Positions 8,061 through 16,959 of a DNA stretch of 64,000 nucleotides are shown here, piece by piece. The notes below the pieces were generated by a model, which searched no databases, had not been told where the DNA came from, and was given only the letters and a program-made list of their open reading frames with translations. The translations under genes were made by a program, and so were the position numbers. The DNA is taken from NCBI RefSeq assembly GCF_001019615.1, contig NZ_JNBQ01000009.1, positions 1 through 64,000 of the forward strand. The letters run 5' to 3'. This DNA is from Cellulosimicrobium funkei. GTDB taxonomy: Bacteria > Actinomycetota > Actinomycetes > Actinomycetales > Cellulomonadaceae. Positions within the stretch are counted from its first letter, which is position 1. Each line of letters starts with the position of its first letter.

Positions 8061-9407
8061 ATGGCCGGCAATTCGCGCGTGAGCGTCGACGAGCACCGCG
8101 CGGACGTGGCGGCGCTCCTCGCCCCCCTCGTCGAGGCGGCCCGACGGCGCACGCGCACCGAGGACGTCCTCCTCGCCGCCGCGCTCGGCCGGGTCCTCGC
8201 GGGCGACCTCGTCGCGCCCGTCGCCGTCCCGCTGTTCCGCAACTCCCAGATGGACGGGTACGCCGTCCGAGCCGCGGACGTCGCCGGGGCGAGCGCGGAC
8301 GCGCCCGTCCGGCTCGCCGTCGCGGCGGAGATCCCCGCTGCGCCGGGCGTCCCGCCGCGGCTCGCGCCGGGCACCGCGGCCCGCATCATGACCGGCGCGC
8401 CGGTGCCCGAGGGCGCGGACGCCGTCGTGCCCGTCGAGGACACCGTGGCGGGGACGTTCTCGGGCACGCCACGACCCGACACCGCGGCTCCCACCGGGGA
8501 CGTGTCCGGTCCCGGCGCGAGCCACGCCGTCGAGGTCCGGGTGCCGCGGTCGGTGGGCGATTTCGTCCGCGAGGCGGGCTCCGACGTCCGGCCCGGGGAC
8601 GTGCTCCTGCCGGACGGCACCGTCCTCGCGCCGCACCATCTGGCCGCCGTCGCGGCGTGCGGGGTGGGGAGCGTGCGCGTGGTCGCCCGGCCGCGCGTCG
8701 CCGTCCTGTCGACGGGGTCCGAGCTCGTCGCGCCGGGGGAGACGCCGGGGCCGGGGCAGGTCTTCGACGCCAACGCCGACGCGCTCGGGGCCGCCGTCCG
8801 GCGCGCGGGCGGCGACGTGGTGCTCACGGCCCGGTGCGGCGACGACGCCGCACGGTTCGGCGCCGTGCTCGCCGAGGCCGCCGCGGTCGCGGACCTCGTC
8901 GTGACGTCGGGCGGCGTGTCGCAGGGGGCGTACGAGGTGGTCAAGGACGTGCTCGCGGGCTCCGGCGCTGTCGGTGGTCCGGACGCCGACCAGGAGGTCG
9001 GCCGGGCGATGTCGCCGAGCGTCACGTTCCGGTCGGTCGCGATGCAGCCCGGCGGGCCGCAGGGGTTCGGCACCGTGCACGGGACGCCCGTGCTCACGTT
9101 CCCGGGCAACCCGGTGAGCGCCCAGGTGTCGTTCGCGATGTTCCTGCGCGAGCCGCTCGAGCGCGCGGCGGGGCTGCCCGCCGTCGACCGGGTCCGCACG
9201 GCGGTCCTCGCCGACGCGCTCTCGTCGCCCGCGGGCAAGCGCCAGCTCCTGCGCGGCGCGACCGGCCCCGGCGGCACGGTGCGCGTCGTCGGGGGAGCGG
9301 GGTCGCACCTCGTCGCGTCGATGGCGCGGGCGGACGTGCTCGTGGACGTCCCCGCCGACGTGGAAGAGTGGGACGCCGGGACCGAGGTGGAGGTACGAGA
9401 GCTGTGA
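8061..9407 (+). CDS. moeA: molybdopterin molybdenumtransferase MoeA
   Basis: A 448-residue MoeA that inserts molybdate into adenylylated molybdopterin to make the active cofactor. Recognisable family blocks in order are QMDGYAVRAADV, GTAARIMTGAPVPEGADAVV, STGSELV, TSGGVSQGAYEVVK and TFPGNPVSAQVSF, followed by the C-terminal domain IV. The ATG at 8061 is preceded 8 bases away by GAGGGAGGAC; an upstream in-frame start lacks such a site. It overlaps moaE by four bases, so the two are coupled. A Gly/Pro/Thr-rich insertion around residues 140-160 is longer than in E. coli MoeA. Confidence 0.93.
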   Translation: MAGNSRVSVDEHRADVAALLAPLVEAARRRTRTEDVLLAAALGRVLAGDLVAPVAVPLFRNSQMDGYAVRAADVAGASADAPVRLAVAAEIPAAPGVPPRLAPGTAARIMTGAPVPEGADAVVPVEDTVAGTFSGTPRPDTAAPTGDVSGPGASHAVEVRVPRSVGDFVREAGSDVRPGDVLLPDGTVLAPHHLAAVAACGVGSVRVVARPRVAVLSTGSELVAPGETPGPGQVFDANADALGAAVRRAGGDVVLTARCGDDAARFGAVLAEAAAVADLVVTSGGVSQGAYEVVKDVLAGSGAVGGPDADQEVGRAMSPSVTFRSVAMQPGGPQGFGTVHGTPVLTFPGNPVSAQVSFAMFLREPLERAAGLPAVDRVRTAVLADALSSPAGKRQLLRGATGPGGTVRVVGGAGSHLVASMARADVLVDVPADVEEWDAGTEVEVREL

Positions 9408-9871
9408 GCGAGACGCAGGGCGAGTCCGCAGTCGCTGCCCAGGGGGCGGCGGCCGCGGGCGTGAGCCGCGTGACGACCGACGTGCTGGACGACGTGGTGT
9501 CGCGCGCCGTCGAGGAGGCGGTCGCGAGCCCGGAGTGCGGCGCCGTCGTGACGTTCCGCGGGGTCGTGCGCGACGTCGACGGCGGCCGCGGCGTGAGCCG
9601 GCTCGACTACGAGGCGCACCCCGACGCGACCGCGGTGATCCGGCGGTGCGTGGCCGGCGTGGCGGCCGAGACCGGGCTGCGGGTCGCCGCCGTCCACCGG
9701 TACGGGACCTTGGGGATCGGCGACGTGGCGCTCGTCGCGTCGGCGGCCGCGGGCCACCGCCGCGAGGCGTTCGAGGCGTGCTCGCTGCTCGTCGAGCGCA
9801 TCAAGGCCGAGGTGCCGATCTGGAAGCGCCAGCACTTCGAGGACGGCGTCTCGGAGTGGGTCGGGCTGTAG
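9404..9871 (+). CDS. moaE: molybdopterin synthase catalytic subunit MoaE
   Basis: A 155-residue large subunit of molybdopterin synthase, which transfers sulfur from MoaD to precursor Z. Family hallmarks are GAVVTFRGVVRD, YEAHPDAT, HRYGTLGIGDVA and, near the end, IKAEVPIWKRQHFEDG, which includes the catalytic lysines. The GTG start overlaps the moeA stop (GTGA). The first 25 or so residues are a low-complexity extension not needed for the fold. No moaD or moaC is in this window, so they must lie elsewhere. A large hairpin ends the unit. Confidence 0.92.
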   Translation: MSETQGESAVAAQGAAAAGVSRVTTDVLDDVVSRAVEEAVASPECGAVVTFRGVVRDVDGGRGVSRLDYEAHPDATAVIRRCVAGVAAETGLRVAAVHRYGTLGIGDVALVASAAAGHRREAFEACSLLVERIKAEVPIWKRQHFEDGVSEWVGL

Positions 9872-9905
9872 CGGCACGCTCCACGGGACTGCGCCGACGA
9901 ACGCC

Positions 9906-9961
9906 GAGAGGCGAGAAGCGGCCCCCGGTCACGGCCGGGGAGGGGCTGCTTCTCGCCTCTC
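9906..9961. terminator. strong hairpin terminator after moaE
   Basis: A perfect 14-base inverted repeat, GAGAGGCGAGAAGC (9906-9919) against 9948-9961, encloses a second GC-rich CCCC/GGGG stem. It lies between moaE and a convergent small gene, so it may serve both strands. Confidence 0.75.
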
Positions 9962-10058
9962 GTGCGTCGGTCTGCGGGATCCGCCGAGCGACGACGATGT
10001 CGGGCGGGACGCTCCCGGTCGCGCGCTCGTCGCGCGGGCCGGGGTTGGGACGGGTCGG

Positions 10059-10334
10059 TCAGCGCGCGGCGGGGCGGTTGTCCAGCAGCATGCCGATGCC
10101 GAGCCCGACGGCGGTGCCGAGGACGAGGCCGAACCAGCTCAGCACGACGACCCCGACGACGGCGCCGATCGCCGCGCCCAGGACGCTCTTGGTCCCGGCC
10201 TTCCAGCTGTCGGAGCGCTCGTCGGTGCGGTAGATCGGCAGCGCGGAGGTGGTGTTGTCCGGCGTCGTCGTGGGCACGTCGGAGGTCGCGGGGCGGTTCG
10301 TGGGTGCAGGGGAGATCGTCGTCACGGCATCCAT
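10059..10334 (-). CDS. small membrane protein of unknown function
   Basis: A 91-residue protein I do not recognise. The N-terminal half is polar and Thr/Pro-rich with several Asp/Arg, and the C-terminal half is one long hydrophobic, glycine-rich stretch (about residues 53-85, GAAIGAVVGVVVLSWFGLV then GTAVGLGIGML) that could form one long or two short membrane spans of the glycine-zipper kind. The ATG at 10334 is the only good start after a stop-free but non-homologous upstream region. It lies between moaE and moaA, which may be coincidence. Confidence 0.6.
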   Translation of the reverse strand: MDAVTTISPAPTNRPATSDVPTTTPDNTTSALPIYRTDERSDSWKAGTKSVLGAAIGAVVGVVVLSWFGLVLGTAVGLGIGMLLDNRPAAR

Positions 10335-10419
10335 GGTAGGAAGGTCCGTCGCGCGTGACCTGGACAGACGCGTCGTGGTGACCGGCTTCACCCTATGATC
10401 TGCGCCACCGTCGCGACGC

Positions 10420-11526
10420 TCAGCCGCCGATCGCGCCCATGCTGCGCGACGTCGGCGCGAACGCGTCGGCGGCGAGCGTCGGCGCGTCGCTGCCGTGCGC
10501 GAGGGGCTTGCGCCACATCGCGCCCTGCCACGCGCGGGCGAGCGCGTCGTCGCGCTCGTCCTCGGCGAGGTCGGCGGAGCGCAGGATCGCGCGCAGGTCG
10601 GTCTCGTCGTCGCCGAACAGGCACGAGCGGACCGTGCCCTCGGCCGTGAGGCGCGTGCGGTCGCACGCGCCGCAGAACGAGCGCGTGACGGACGCGATGA
10701 TCCCGACGGTCTGGGGTCCGCCGTCGACGAGCCACTCCTCGGCGGGTGCGGACGGGTCGTCACGGCCGACCTCGAGCAGGTCGAAGCGGGTGCCGAGCAC
10801 GGCGAGGAGGTCCGTCGCGGAGACGAGGTCGTCCCGCGTCCAGTGCCCGTCGGCGTCGAGCGGCATCTGCTCGATGAAGCGCAGGTGGCACCCGTGGTCC
10901 ACCGCCCAGGCGAGCAGGTCGGCCGCGCCCGCCAGCGTCTCGGGCATGAGCACCGCGTTGAGCTTGACCGGCGCGAGCCCGGCGGCGAGCGCGGCGCGGA
11001 TCCCGGCGAGCACGTCGGGCAGGCGGTCGCGGCGCGTGAGGCGCGCGAAGTCCGCACGGTCGACGGAGTCGAGCGAGATGTTCACGCGGTCGAGGCCGGC
11101 GGCGACGAGCTCGTGGACGCGCTTGTCGAGCCCGATCGCGTTGGTCGTCAGCGAGAGCGACACGTCGGGCGCGGACGCGCGCGCGGCGCGCAGGATGTCC
11201 ACGAGGTCGCGGCGCATGAGCGGCTCGCCGCCCGTGAACCGGACGTCGGTGATGCCGAGGCGGTCGACGGCGACGCGCACGACGCGGCCGATCTCGTCGG
11301 GGGTGAGGAGGTCCTCGCGGGGGATCGCGGGCAGCCCTTCCGCGGGCATGCAGTAGGTGCAGCGCAGCGAGCACTTCTCGGTGATCGAGATGCGCAGGTC
11401 GCGCGCCACACGCCCGTAGCGGTCGACGAGCGCGTCGGTCGCAGGACGACCCGGGTCGAGGTCCGGCGGGCCGGCCGCGGGCGCGATCGACCGGAGCCTG
11501 GGCATCCCGAGCGAGACCGCGGTCAT
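10420..11526 (-). CDS. moaA: GTP 3',8-cyclase MoaA
   Basis: A 368-residue radical-SAM enzyme that with MoaC converts GTP to cyclic pyranopterin monophosphate, the first step of Moco synthesis. The SAM cluster motif CSLRCTYC (CxxxCxxC) is at about residues 58-65 and [11 protein letters not shown] follows. The second, GTP-binding cluster is [19 protein letters not shown]. The protein ends in Gly-Gly, as MoaA proteins do. The ATG at 11526 lies 6 bases after TACGAT with no ribosome site, so the message is probably leaderless. It is divergent from xdhC across a 260-base regulatory region, linking cofactor supply to the Mo-enzyme. Confidence 0.95.
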   Translation of the reverse strand: MTAVSLGMPRLRSIAPAAGPPDLDPGRPATDALVDRYGRVARDLRISITEKCSLRCTYCMPAEGLPAIPREDLLTPDEIGRVVRVAVDRLGITDVRFTGGEPLMRRDLVDILRAARASAPDVSLSLTTNAIGLDKRVHELVAAGLDRVNISLDSVDRADFARLTRRDRLPDVLAGIRAALAAGLAPVKLNAVLMPETLAGAADLLAWAVDHGCHLRFIEQMPLDADGHWTRDDLVSATDLLAVLGTRFDLLEVGRDDPSAPAEEWLVDGGPQTVGIIASVTRSFCGACDRTRLTAEGTVRSCLFGDDETDLRAILRSADLAEDERDDALARAWQGAMWRKPLAHGSDAPTLAADAFAPTSRSMGAIGG

Positions 11527-11559
11527 GGCCCGATCGTAGACGTTCCTGACGCCGGACCC

Positions 11560-11786
11560 GTGACCAGCGGTTCCGGCCCGTGCTAGCGTGGAGTCCGTCG
11601 AATGGAAGTTGACTTCCATTCAGCGGAACACTCGCGGACCATGTGGCGAGGGTTCCAGGGCGGATTCAAGCCCTGTGTTTCCGGCGCGTCACAGCGGACG
11701 CGACCTCGGACACGCAGGGGACTCACCGCAAGGGTTCACTGGAAGGACGCCGGTTCGCCGGCACCCTGGCGGAAGCGAGGCCCACG
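11560..11786 (+). promoter_or_regulatory. xdhC promoter, perfect operator palindrome and structured leader
   Basis: The -10 TAGCGT (11584-11589) is preceded by a weak -35-like TGACCA at 11561-11566. A perfect 20-base palindrome AATGGAAGTTGACTTCCATT occupies 11601-11620, just past the expected start site, where a bound repressor would block elongation. The following leader of about 165 nt is highly foldable: stems 11625-11635/11646-11656 (one mismatch), 11657-11661/11670-11674, 11686-11690/11697-11701 and a UUCG-capped hairpin at 11749-11762, enclosed by AGGGT/ACCCT (11731-11735/11763-11767). It resembles a riboswitch or attenuator, though I cannot match a known class. Confidence 0.6.
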
Positions 11787-13055
11787 ATGCTCCAGATCGT
11801 CGACCAGCTCGCCCCGTGGCTCGGCCCGGGGCAGCCCCCGTTCGCCGTCGCGACGGTGGTCGCGGCGTCCGGCTCCGTGCCGCGACCGGTCGGCACCGCG
11901 ATGGCCGTGCGCGCCGACGGCGCCGTCCTCGGCAGCCTGTCCGGCGGGTGCGTCGAGGGCGCGGTGCACGCCGCCGCGCTCGACGCGATCGCCTCGGGCG
12001 CGAGCCACCGCGAGACGTTCGGCTACAGCGACGAGGACGCGTTCGCCGTCGGGCTGAGCTGCGGCGGCACGCTCGACGTCCACGTCCAGCCCGTCCTCCC
12101 CGGCGACGACGCGGCGCGCGCGCTCGCCGCGGTCGTGGCACGGCCCGACGGCGGTGGGGAGCCTGTGGCGCTCGTGCGCCGGATCGACGGATCGCGCCGC
12201 ACGGCGGCGCTCGTCGACGATCCCGCGACCGCGAGCGAGCACGCCGTCGCCGCGGCGATCCGCGACCTCGTCGGACCCGACGCCCTCGATGCCGCGACCG
12301 CGCAGGTGGTCGCCGTCCTGCGCGCCGGTGGCACGGCGACCGTCCACGCGGCGCACGGTGCGCCCGGCGCTGCCGCGAGCCCGTCGTCGCACCCAGGCCC
12401 GGACCGTGCACCCGCGGACGCGTGCGACGAGGTCGAGCCCGTCACGCTGCTCGTCGAGACCCGCCAGCCCGCGCCGCGATTCCTCGTGTGCGGGGCGAAC
12501 GACTTCGCCGGCGCGCTCGTGCGGCACGTGCGCCTGCTCGGGTACCGCGTGACCCTCGTCGACGCGCGCGAGGTGTTCGCCGAGCCGCGCCGCTTCCCCG
12601 AGGCGGAGGTCGTCGTCGAGTGGCCGGACCGGTACCTCGCTACGGAGGCCGGGGCGGGGCGCATCGACGCCCGGACGGCCGTCGCGGTCCTCACGCACGA
12701 CGCGAAGTTCGACGTCCCGCTCCTGCGGCTCGCGCTCGACCTGCCGCTCGCGTACGTCGGGGCGATGGGCTCGCGCCGCTCGCACGCGCAGCGCGTCGCC
12801 GCCCTGCGCGCGGAAGGAGTGACCGAGGCGGCGCTCGCGCGCCTCCGCTCGCCCATCGGCCTGGACCTCGGGGCCGTCACACCGGAAGAGGTCGCCGTCT
12901 CGATCACCGCGGAGCTCGTCGCGACCCGGCACGGCCGGGCCGCCGTCGTCCCGCTGAGCGGCACGGACGGGCCGATCCACGCCGACCCGCCGTCCGGGTC
13001 GCCTGCCCACCACCCCGCGACCGCGGCCGCGCCGCTCCCCGAGGAGGCCTCCTGA
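11787..13055 (+). CDS. xdhC: XdhC/CoxI-family Mo-hydroxylase maturation factor
   Basis: A 422-residue XdhC-family protein, which in studied systems binds the molybdenum cofactor, helps sulfurate it and delivers it to xanthine dehydrogenase. The N-terminal XdhC/CoxI domain contains [20 protein letters not shown] and [12 protein letters not shown] (with its conserved Cys) and a second Cys in [10 protein letters not shown]. The C-terminal Rossmann-like domain has [19 protein letters not shown] and [15 protein letters not shown], ending near [20 protein letters not shown]. The ATG at 11787 has a GGAAGCGAGG site. It leads an apparent operon with both enzyme subunits, each overlapping the next. Confidence 0.9.
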   Translation: MLQIVDQLAPWLGPGQPPFAVATVVAASGSVPRPVGTAMAVRADGAVLGSLSGGCVEGAVHAAALDAIASGASHRETFGYSDEDAFAVGLSCGGTLDVHVQPVLPGDDAARALAAVVARPDGGGEPVALVRRIDGSRRTAALVDDPATASEHAVAAAIRDLVGPDALDAATAQVVAVLRAGGTATVHAAHGAPGAAASPSSHPGPDRAPADACDEVEPVTLLVETRQPAPRFLVCGANDFAGALVRHVRLLGYRVTLVDAREVFAEPRRFPEAEVVVEWPDRYLATEAGAGRIDARTAVAVLTHDAKFDVPLLRLALDLPLAYVGAMGSRRSHAQRVAALRAEGVTEAALARLRSPIGLDLGAVTPEEVAVSITAELVATRHGRAAVVPLSGTDGPIHADPPSGSPAHHPATAAAPLPEEAS

Positions 13056-13936
13056 TGGACCTGAGCACCGTCACCGACCTCGTCCCGACCGCCGACCCCG
13101 CCGACTGGCGCGCGGGCGACGCGTGGCTCGCGGGCGGCACCGTCCTGTTCTCCTACGGCAGCCAGACGCTGCGGCGTCTGCTCGACCTGACGAGCGCCGG
13201 GTGGCCCGCGCTCACCGTCACCGACGACGGCCTCGAGATCGCGGCGACCTGCACGGTCGCCGAGCTGTGGGCGTTCGAGGAGAGCCGCCAGGCCGTGCCC
13301 GTGCGCGAGCGCTGGTCAGCGCTGGACCTCGTGCGCCCGTGCTGCGACAGCTTCGTCGCGTCCTTCAAGATCTGGAACACCTCGACCGTCGGCGGCAACG
13401 TCTGCACGTCCCTGCCCGCGGGCCCGATGATCTCGCTCACCGCCGCGCTCGACGGCGTCGCGGAGGTCTGGGGACCGGGCGGCACCCGGCGGACCCAACC
13501 GGTCGCCGAGCTCGTCACGGGCGAGCTGCGCAACACGCTCGCGCCGGGCGAGCTCCTGCGCGCGATCCGCGTGCCCGACCACGCGCTGCGCTCGCGCACC
13601 GCGTTCCGGCGCCTGTCCCTCTCGAACCTCGGGCGCTCGGGGGTGCTGCTGATCGGTCGGGTCGACCCGCCGGACGCCGGGGGAGGGTTCGTCCTGACCG
13701 TCACCGCCTCGACCCGACGGCCCGTGCAGCTCCGCTTCCCCGCGGACGCGCCGCCCACGGCCGCCGACCTCGCCGCCGCGCTCGACGCCGCGATCCCGCC
13801 CGACCTCTACCACGACGACATCCACGGGCTGCCCGAGTGGCGCCGGGACATGACCTACCGCCTCGGCGAGGAGATCCGCTCCGAGCTCCTCACCGGGCTC
13901 CTCGACGGCACGACCTCGGACGGAGGCCTCCGATGA
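13055..13936 (+). CDS. FAD-binding subunit of a xanthine dehydrogenase-type Mo-hydroxylase
   Basis: A 293-residue CoxM/XdhB-like flavoprotein subunit that passes electrons from the Fe-S clusters to NAD+ or another acceptor. The N-terminal FAD-binding domain shows [10 protein letters not shown] (normally AGGTDL/W-type) and [22 protein letters not shown], the pyrophosphate-binding loop equivalent to NxxTIGGN. The C-terminal domain includes [16 protein letters not shown]. The ATG shares a base with the xdhC stop (TGATG), and its own stop overlaps the next start (ATGA), so the three genes are translationally coupled. Mo-hydroxylase FAD subunits of this length are usual. Confidence 0.88.
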   Translation: MDLSTVTDLVPTADPADWRAGDAWLAGGTVLFSYGSQTLRRLLDLTSAGWPALTVTDDGLEIAATCTVAELWAFEESRQAVPVRERWSALDLVRPCCDSFVASFKIWNTSTVGGNVCTSLPAGPMISLTAALDGVAEVWGPGGTRRTQPVAELVTGELRNTLAPGELLRAIRVPDHALRSRTAFRRLSLSNLGRSGVLLIGRVDPPDAGGGFVLTVTASTRRPVQLRFPADAPPTAADLAAALDAAIPPDLYHDDIHGLPEWRRDMTYRLGEEIRSELLTGLLDGTTSDGGLR

Positions 13937-16900
13937 CCACGCTCGACCCCCGCCCGGCTCCGCCCGTGACGATCGACGGCCGCGCGGCACAGGGCGAGCC
14001 TCGCGCCGGGCAGTGCCTGCGCACGTACCTGCGCGAGCAGGGCGCGCTCGGCGTCAAGAAGGGCTGCGACGGTGGCGACTGCGGTGCGTGCACGGTGCAC
14101 GTCGACGGCGTGCCGGTGCACTCGTGCGTCTACCCCGCGCGGCGGGCGGCGGGCCACGAGGTGACGACCATCCAGGGGCTCGCGGCGACGTCGTGCGCCG
14201 GCGGTGGGGTCGATGGGGACGAGCGCGGCGTGTGCGACCACGACCCCCACGGCCCGCAGGACGCGCTGCACCCCGTGCAGCAGCAGTTCCTCGACGCGCA
14301 GGGGTTCCAGTGCGGGTTCTGCACCGCCGGGATGATCATGACCGCCGCGACGTTCGACGACGCGCAGCGCGCGAACCTGCCGCGCAACCTCAAGGGGAAC
14401 CTGTGCCGCTGCACCGGCTACCGCGCGATCGAGGACGCCGTCCTCGGTCGCGGCGACACGACGGGGACCGCCCCGGGCACGGGGGAGCGCGCCCCGTCGG
14501 GCGCTGACCATGCCTCTCCCTCGAGGGACCACGCCTCTACCTCGGCGGACCACGCCTCTACCTCGGCGTTCGGGCGGGACGTCCCCGCGCCGGCCGGGCG
14601 CGGGGTCGTCACCGGGACGGCGCGCTACACGCTCGACGTCGACCCCGCCGATTACCCGGGCCTGCTCCACATGAAGCTCGTGCGGTCGCCGCACGCGCAC
14701 GCGCGGGTCGTCGCGATCGACACCTCCGCGGCGCTCGCGGTGCCGGGGGTGCACGCCGTCCTCACGCACGAGGACGCGCCCGCGACCCGGTTCTCGACCG
14801 CGCAGCACGAGCTGTTCACCGACGACCCCGACGACACGCGGGTCCTCGACGACGTCGTGCGGCACGTCGGGCAGCGCGTCGCCGCCGTCGTCGCCGAGAC
14901 CGTCGCGGCGGCCGAGGAGGGCGTGCGCCGGGTCCGCGTCGAGTACGAGGTGCTGGCCGCCGTCGTCGACCCCGAGGAGGCCATGGCGCCCGGCGCCCCG
15001 CTCGTGCACCCCGAGCTCGACGCCGCCGACGCGCGCGTCTCTCGCCCCGAGGCCAACGTCGTCGCCGAGGTGCACTCCGAGCTCGGCGACGTCGAGCGCG
15101 GTCTCGTGGAGGCCGACGTCGTGCACGAGGCCACGTACCGCACCCACCGCGTGCAGCACGCCGCGCTCGAGACGCACTGCGCCGTCGCGTCGCTCGACGA
15201 CGACGGCCGCCTCGTCGTGCGCTCGTCGACGCAGGTCCCGTTCCTCGCGCGGCGCCACCTCGCGCGCGTGCTCGACCTCGACCCGGAGCGCGTGCGCGTG
15301 CTGTGCGAGCGCGTGGGCGGCGGGTTCGGCGGCAAGCAGGAGGTGCTCACCGAGGACGTCGCGGCGCTCGCGACGCTGCGGCTCGGGCGGCCCGTGCAGC
15401 TCGAGCTGACCCGCACCGAGCAGTTCGTGGGCACGACGACGCGCCACCCCTTCCGCATCCGGGTGCGCGCGGGCGCGCGCCGCGACGGGACGCTCACCGC
15501 GCTGCACCTCGACGTGCTCAGCAACACGGGCGCGTACGGCAACCACGGGCCCGGCGTCATGTTCCACGGGTGCGGCGAGTCGCTCGGGGTGTACCGGTGC
15601 GAGAACAAGAAGGTCGACGCCCACTGCGTCTACACGAACACCGTGCCGGCGGGCGCGTTCCGCGGGTACGGGCTGTCGCAGATGATCTTCGCCGTCGAGT
15701 CCGCCGTCGACGAGCTCGCGCAGCAGCTCGGCATGGACCCGCTCGAGCTGCGGCGGCGCAACGTCGTGCTCGACGGCGACCCCATGCTCTCCACGCACCC
15801 GACGCCCGAGGAGGACGTGCTCTACGGCAGCTACGGGCTCGACCAGTGCCTGGACCTCGCCGCGGACGCCCTCGCGCGGGGCCGGGCCCGCGACGTCGCC
15901 ACGTACGGGGCGGGCGTGGGGTCCGGGCCGGACGCGCTCCCGGACCTCGGCCCCGAGTGGGGTGTGGGCGAGGGCACCGCGCTCTCCATGATCGACACGG
16001 TGCCCCCTCGCGGGCACTACTCCCACGCGCGCGTGCGGCTGCGGGCCGACGGCGTGGTCGAGGCCGAGGTCGGGACCGCCGAGTTCGGCAACGGCACCAC
16101 GACCGTCCATGCCCAGCTCGTCGCGAGCGCGCTCGGGCAGGACGCCGGGGACGTCGTCGTGCGCCAGTCCGACACCGACCTCGTCGAGCACGACACCGGC
16201 GCGTTCGGGTCTACCGGCACCGTGGTGGCGGGAAAGGCGTCGCTCGCCGCCGCGCAGGACCTCGCCGAGGCGGTGCTCAAGGTCGCCGCCGGCGTCGCGG
16301 GCGCCGCGCCCGGCGACTGCCGGCTCGTGCCCGGCGGCGTCGACTGCGCCGGGACGGTCCTGCCGCTGGCCGACGTCGCGCGCGCGGCCGCCGACGCCGG
16401 GATCGCGCTCGTCGCTGAGGGGCGCTGGGGCGGGCACCCCGCGCTCCGTCGCGTTCAACGTCCACGGCTTCCGGGTCGCGGTGCACCGCGGGACGGGGGA
16501 GATCCGCATCCTCCAGTCCGTCCAGGCCGCCGACGCCGGCGAGGTCGTCAACCCGCGCCAGTGCCGCGGCCAGGTCGAGGGCGGCATCGCGCAGGCCCTC
16601 GGCGCGGCGCTCTACGAGAACGTGATCGTCGACGAGACGGGCCGCGTGACGACGGACATCTTCCGCCAGTACCACCTGCCGACCTTCGCGGACACCCCCC
16701 GCAGCGAGGTCTACTTCGCGCGGACGGCCGACACCGTGGGCCCGATGGGCGCGAAGTCGATGAGCGAGAGCCCGTTCAACCCGGTGGCCCCCGCGCTCGC
16801 CAACGCGATCCGCGCCGCGACGGGCGTGCGATTCACGGAGCTCCCGCTAGCCCGAGACCGGGTCTACCTAGGTCTGAAGGCTGCCGCCACCGCCCGCTGA
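13933..16900 (+). CDS. fused [2Fe-2S]/molybdenum subunit of a xanthine dehydrogenase-type enzyme, probable frameshift near 16433
   Basis: About 988 codons encode a two-cluster Fe-S domain fused to the Mo-binding catalytic chain. The N-terminal part has [15 protein letters not shown] (plant-type cluster) and CGFCTAGM with [11 protein letters not shown] (second cluster). After a short repetitive linker (14506-14568) the Mo part begins at [11 protein letters not shown] and includes [17 protein letters not shown] and [10 protein letters not shown]. Frame 1 reads well to GRWGG at about 16434. It then becomes Arg/Pro-rich nonsense to a stop at 16908. The true C-terminus ([17 protein letters not shown] to [17 protein letters not shown], ending at 16900) lies in the next frame. 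One extra G in GGG 16432-16434 explains the break. The gene is either inactivated or carries a sequencing error. Purine versus other substrate is undecided, but guaD and permease favour xanthine/hypoxanthine. Confidence 0.82.
14506..14568 (+). repeat. three tandem 21-base repeats inside the Mo-hydroxylase gene
   Basis: Copies at 14506-14526, 14527-14547 and 14548-14568; the last two are identical (GACCACGCCTCTACCTCGGC then G) and the first differs at several bases. They encode a seven-residue repeat DHASTSA (first copy DHASPSR) in the linker between the Fe-S and Mo domains. Read in reverse, each contains GCCGAGGTAGAGGCGTGG, closely related to the intergenic repeats at 3415-3460 and 4074-4088. 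Confidence 0.8.
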
Positions 16901-16959
16901 GTGCATGAAATGGTCGCGTCGAACGGCCTCGGGCGCGACTATTTCATGCACTCAGCGGG
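16893..16959. terminator. long bidirectional terminator palindrome containing both stop codons
   Basis: A perfect 19-base inverted repeat, 16893-16911 against 16941-16959 (core GCTGAGTGCATGAAAT), is extended inward by seven more pairs (one G-U) to about 26 bp with a 15-base loop. The TGA of the Mo-hydroxylase gene (16898-16900) and the stop of the convergent MocA-like gene (16952-16954) both lie inside the arms. Confidence 0.8.

Noticed and set aside
11621-11786. Known Moco or purine riboswitch upstream of xdhC
   Set aside because: The conserved core sequences of these classes as I remember them are not visible; kept only as an unclassified structured leader.
16440-16908. Frame-1 continuation of the Mo-hydroxylase gene to a stop at 16908
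   Set aside because: It is low-complexity Arg/Pro/Gly sequence, while the next frame carries conserved Mo-hydroxylase sequence over the same bases.
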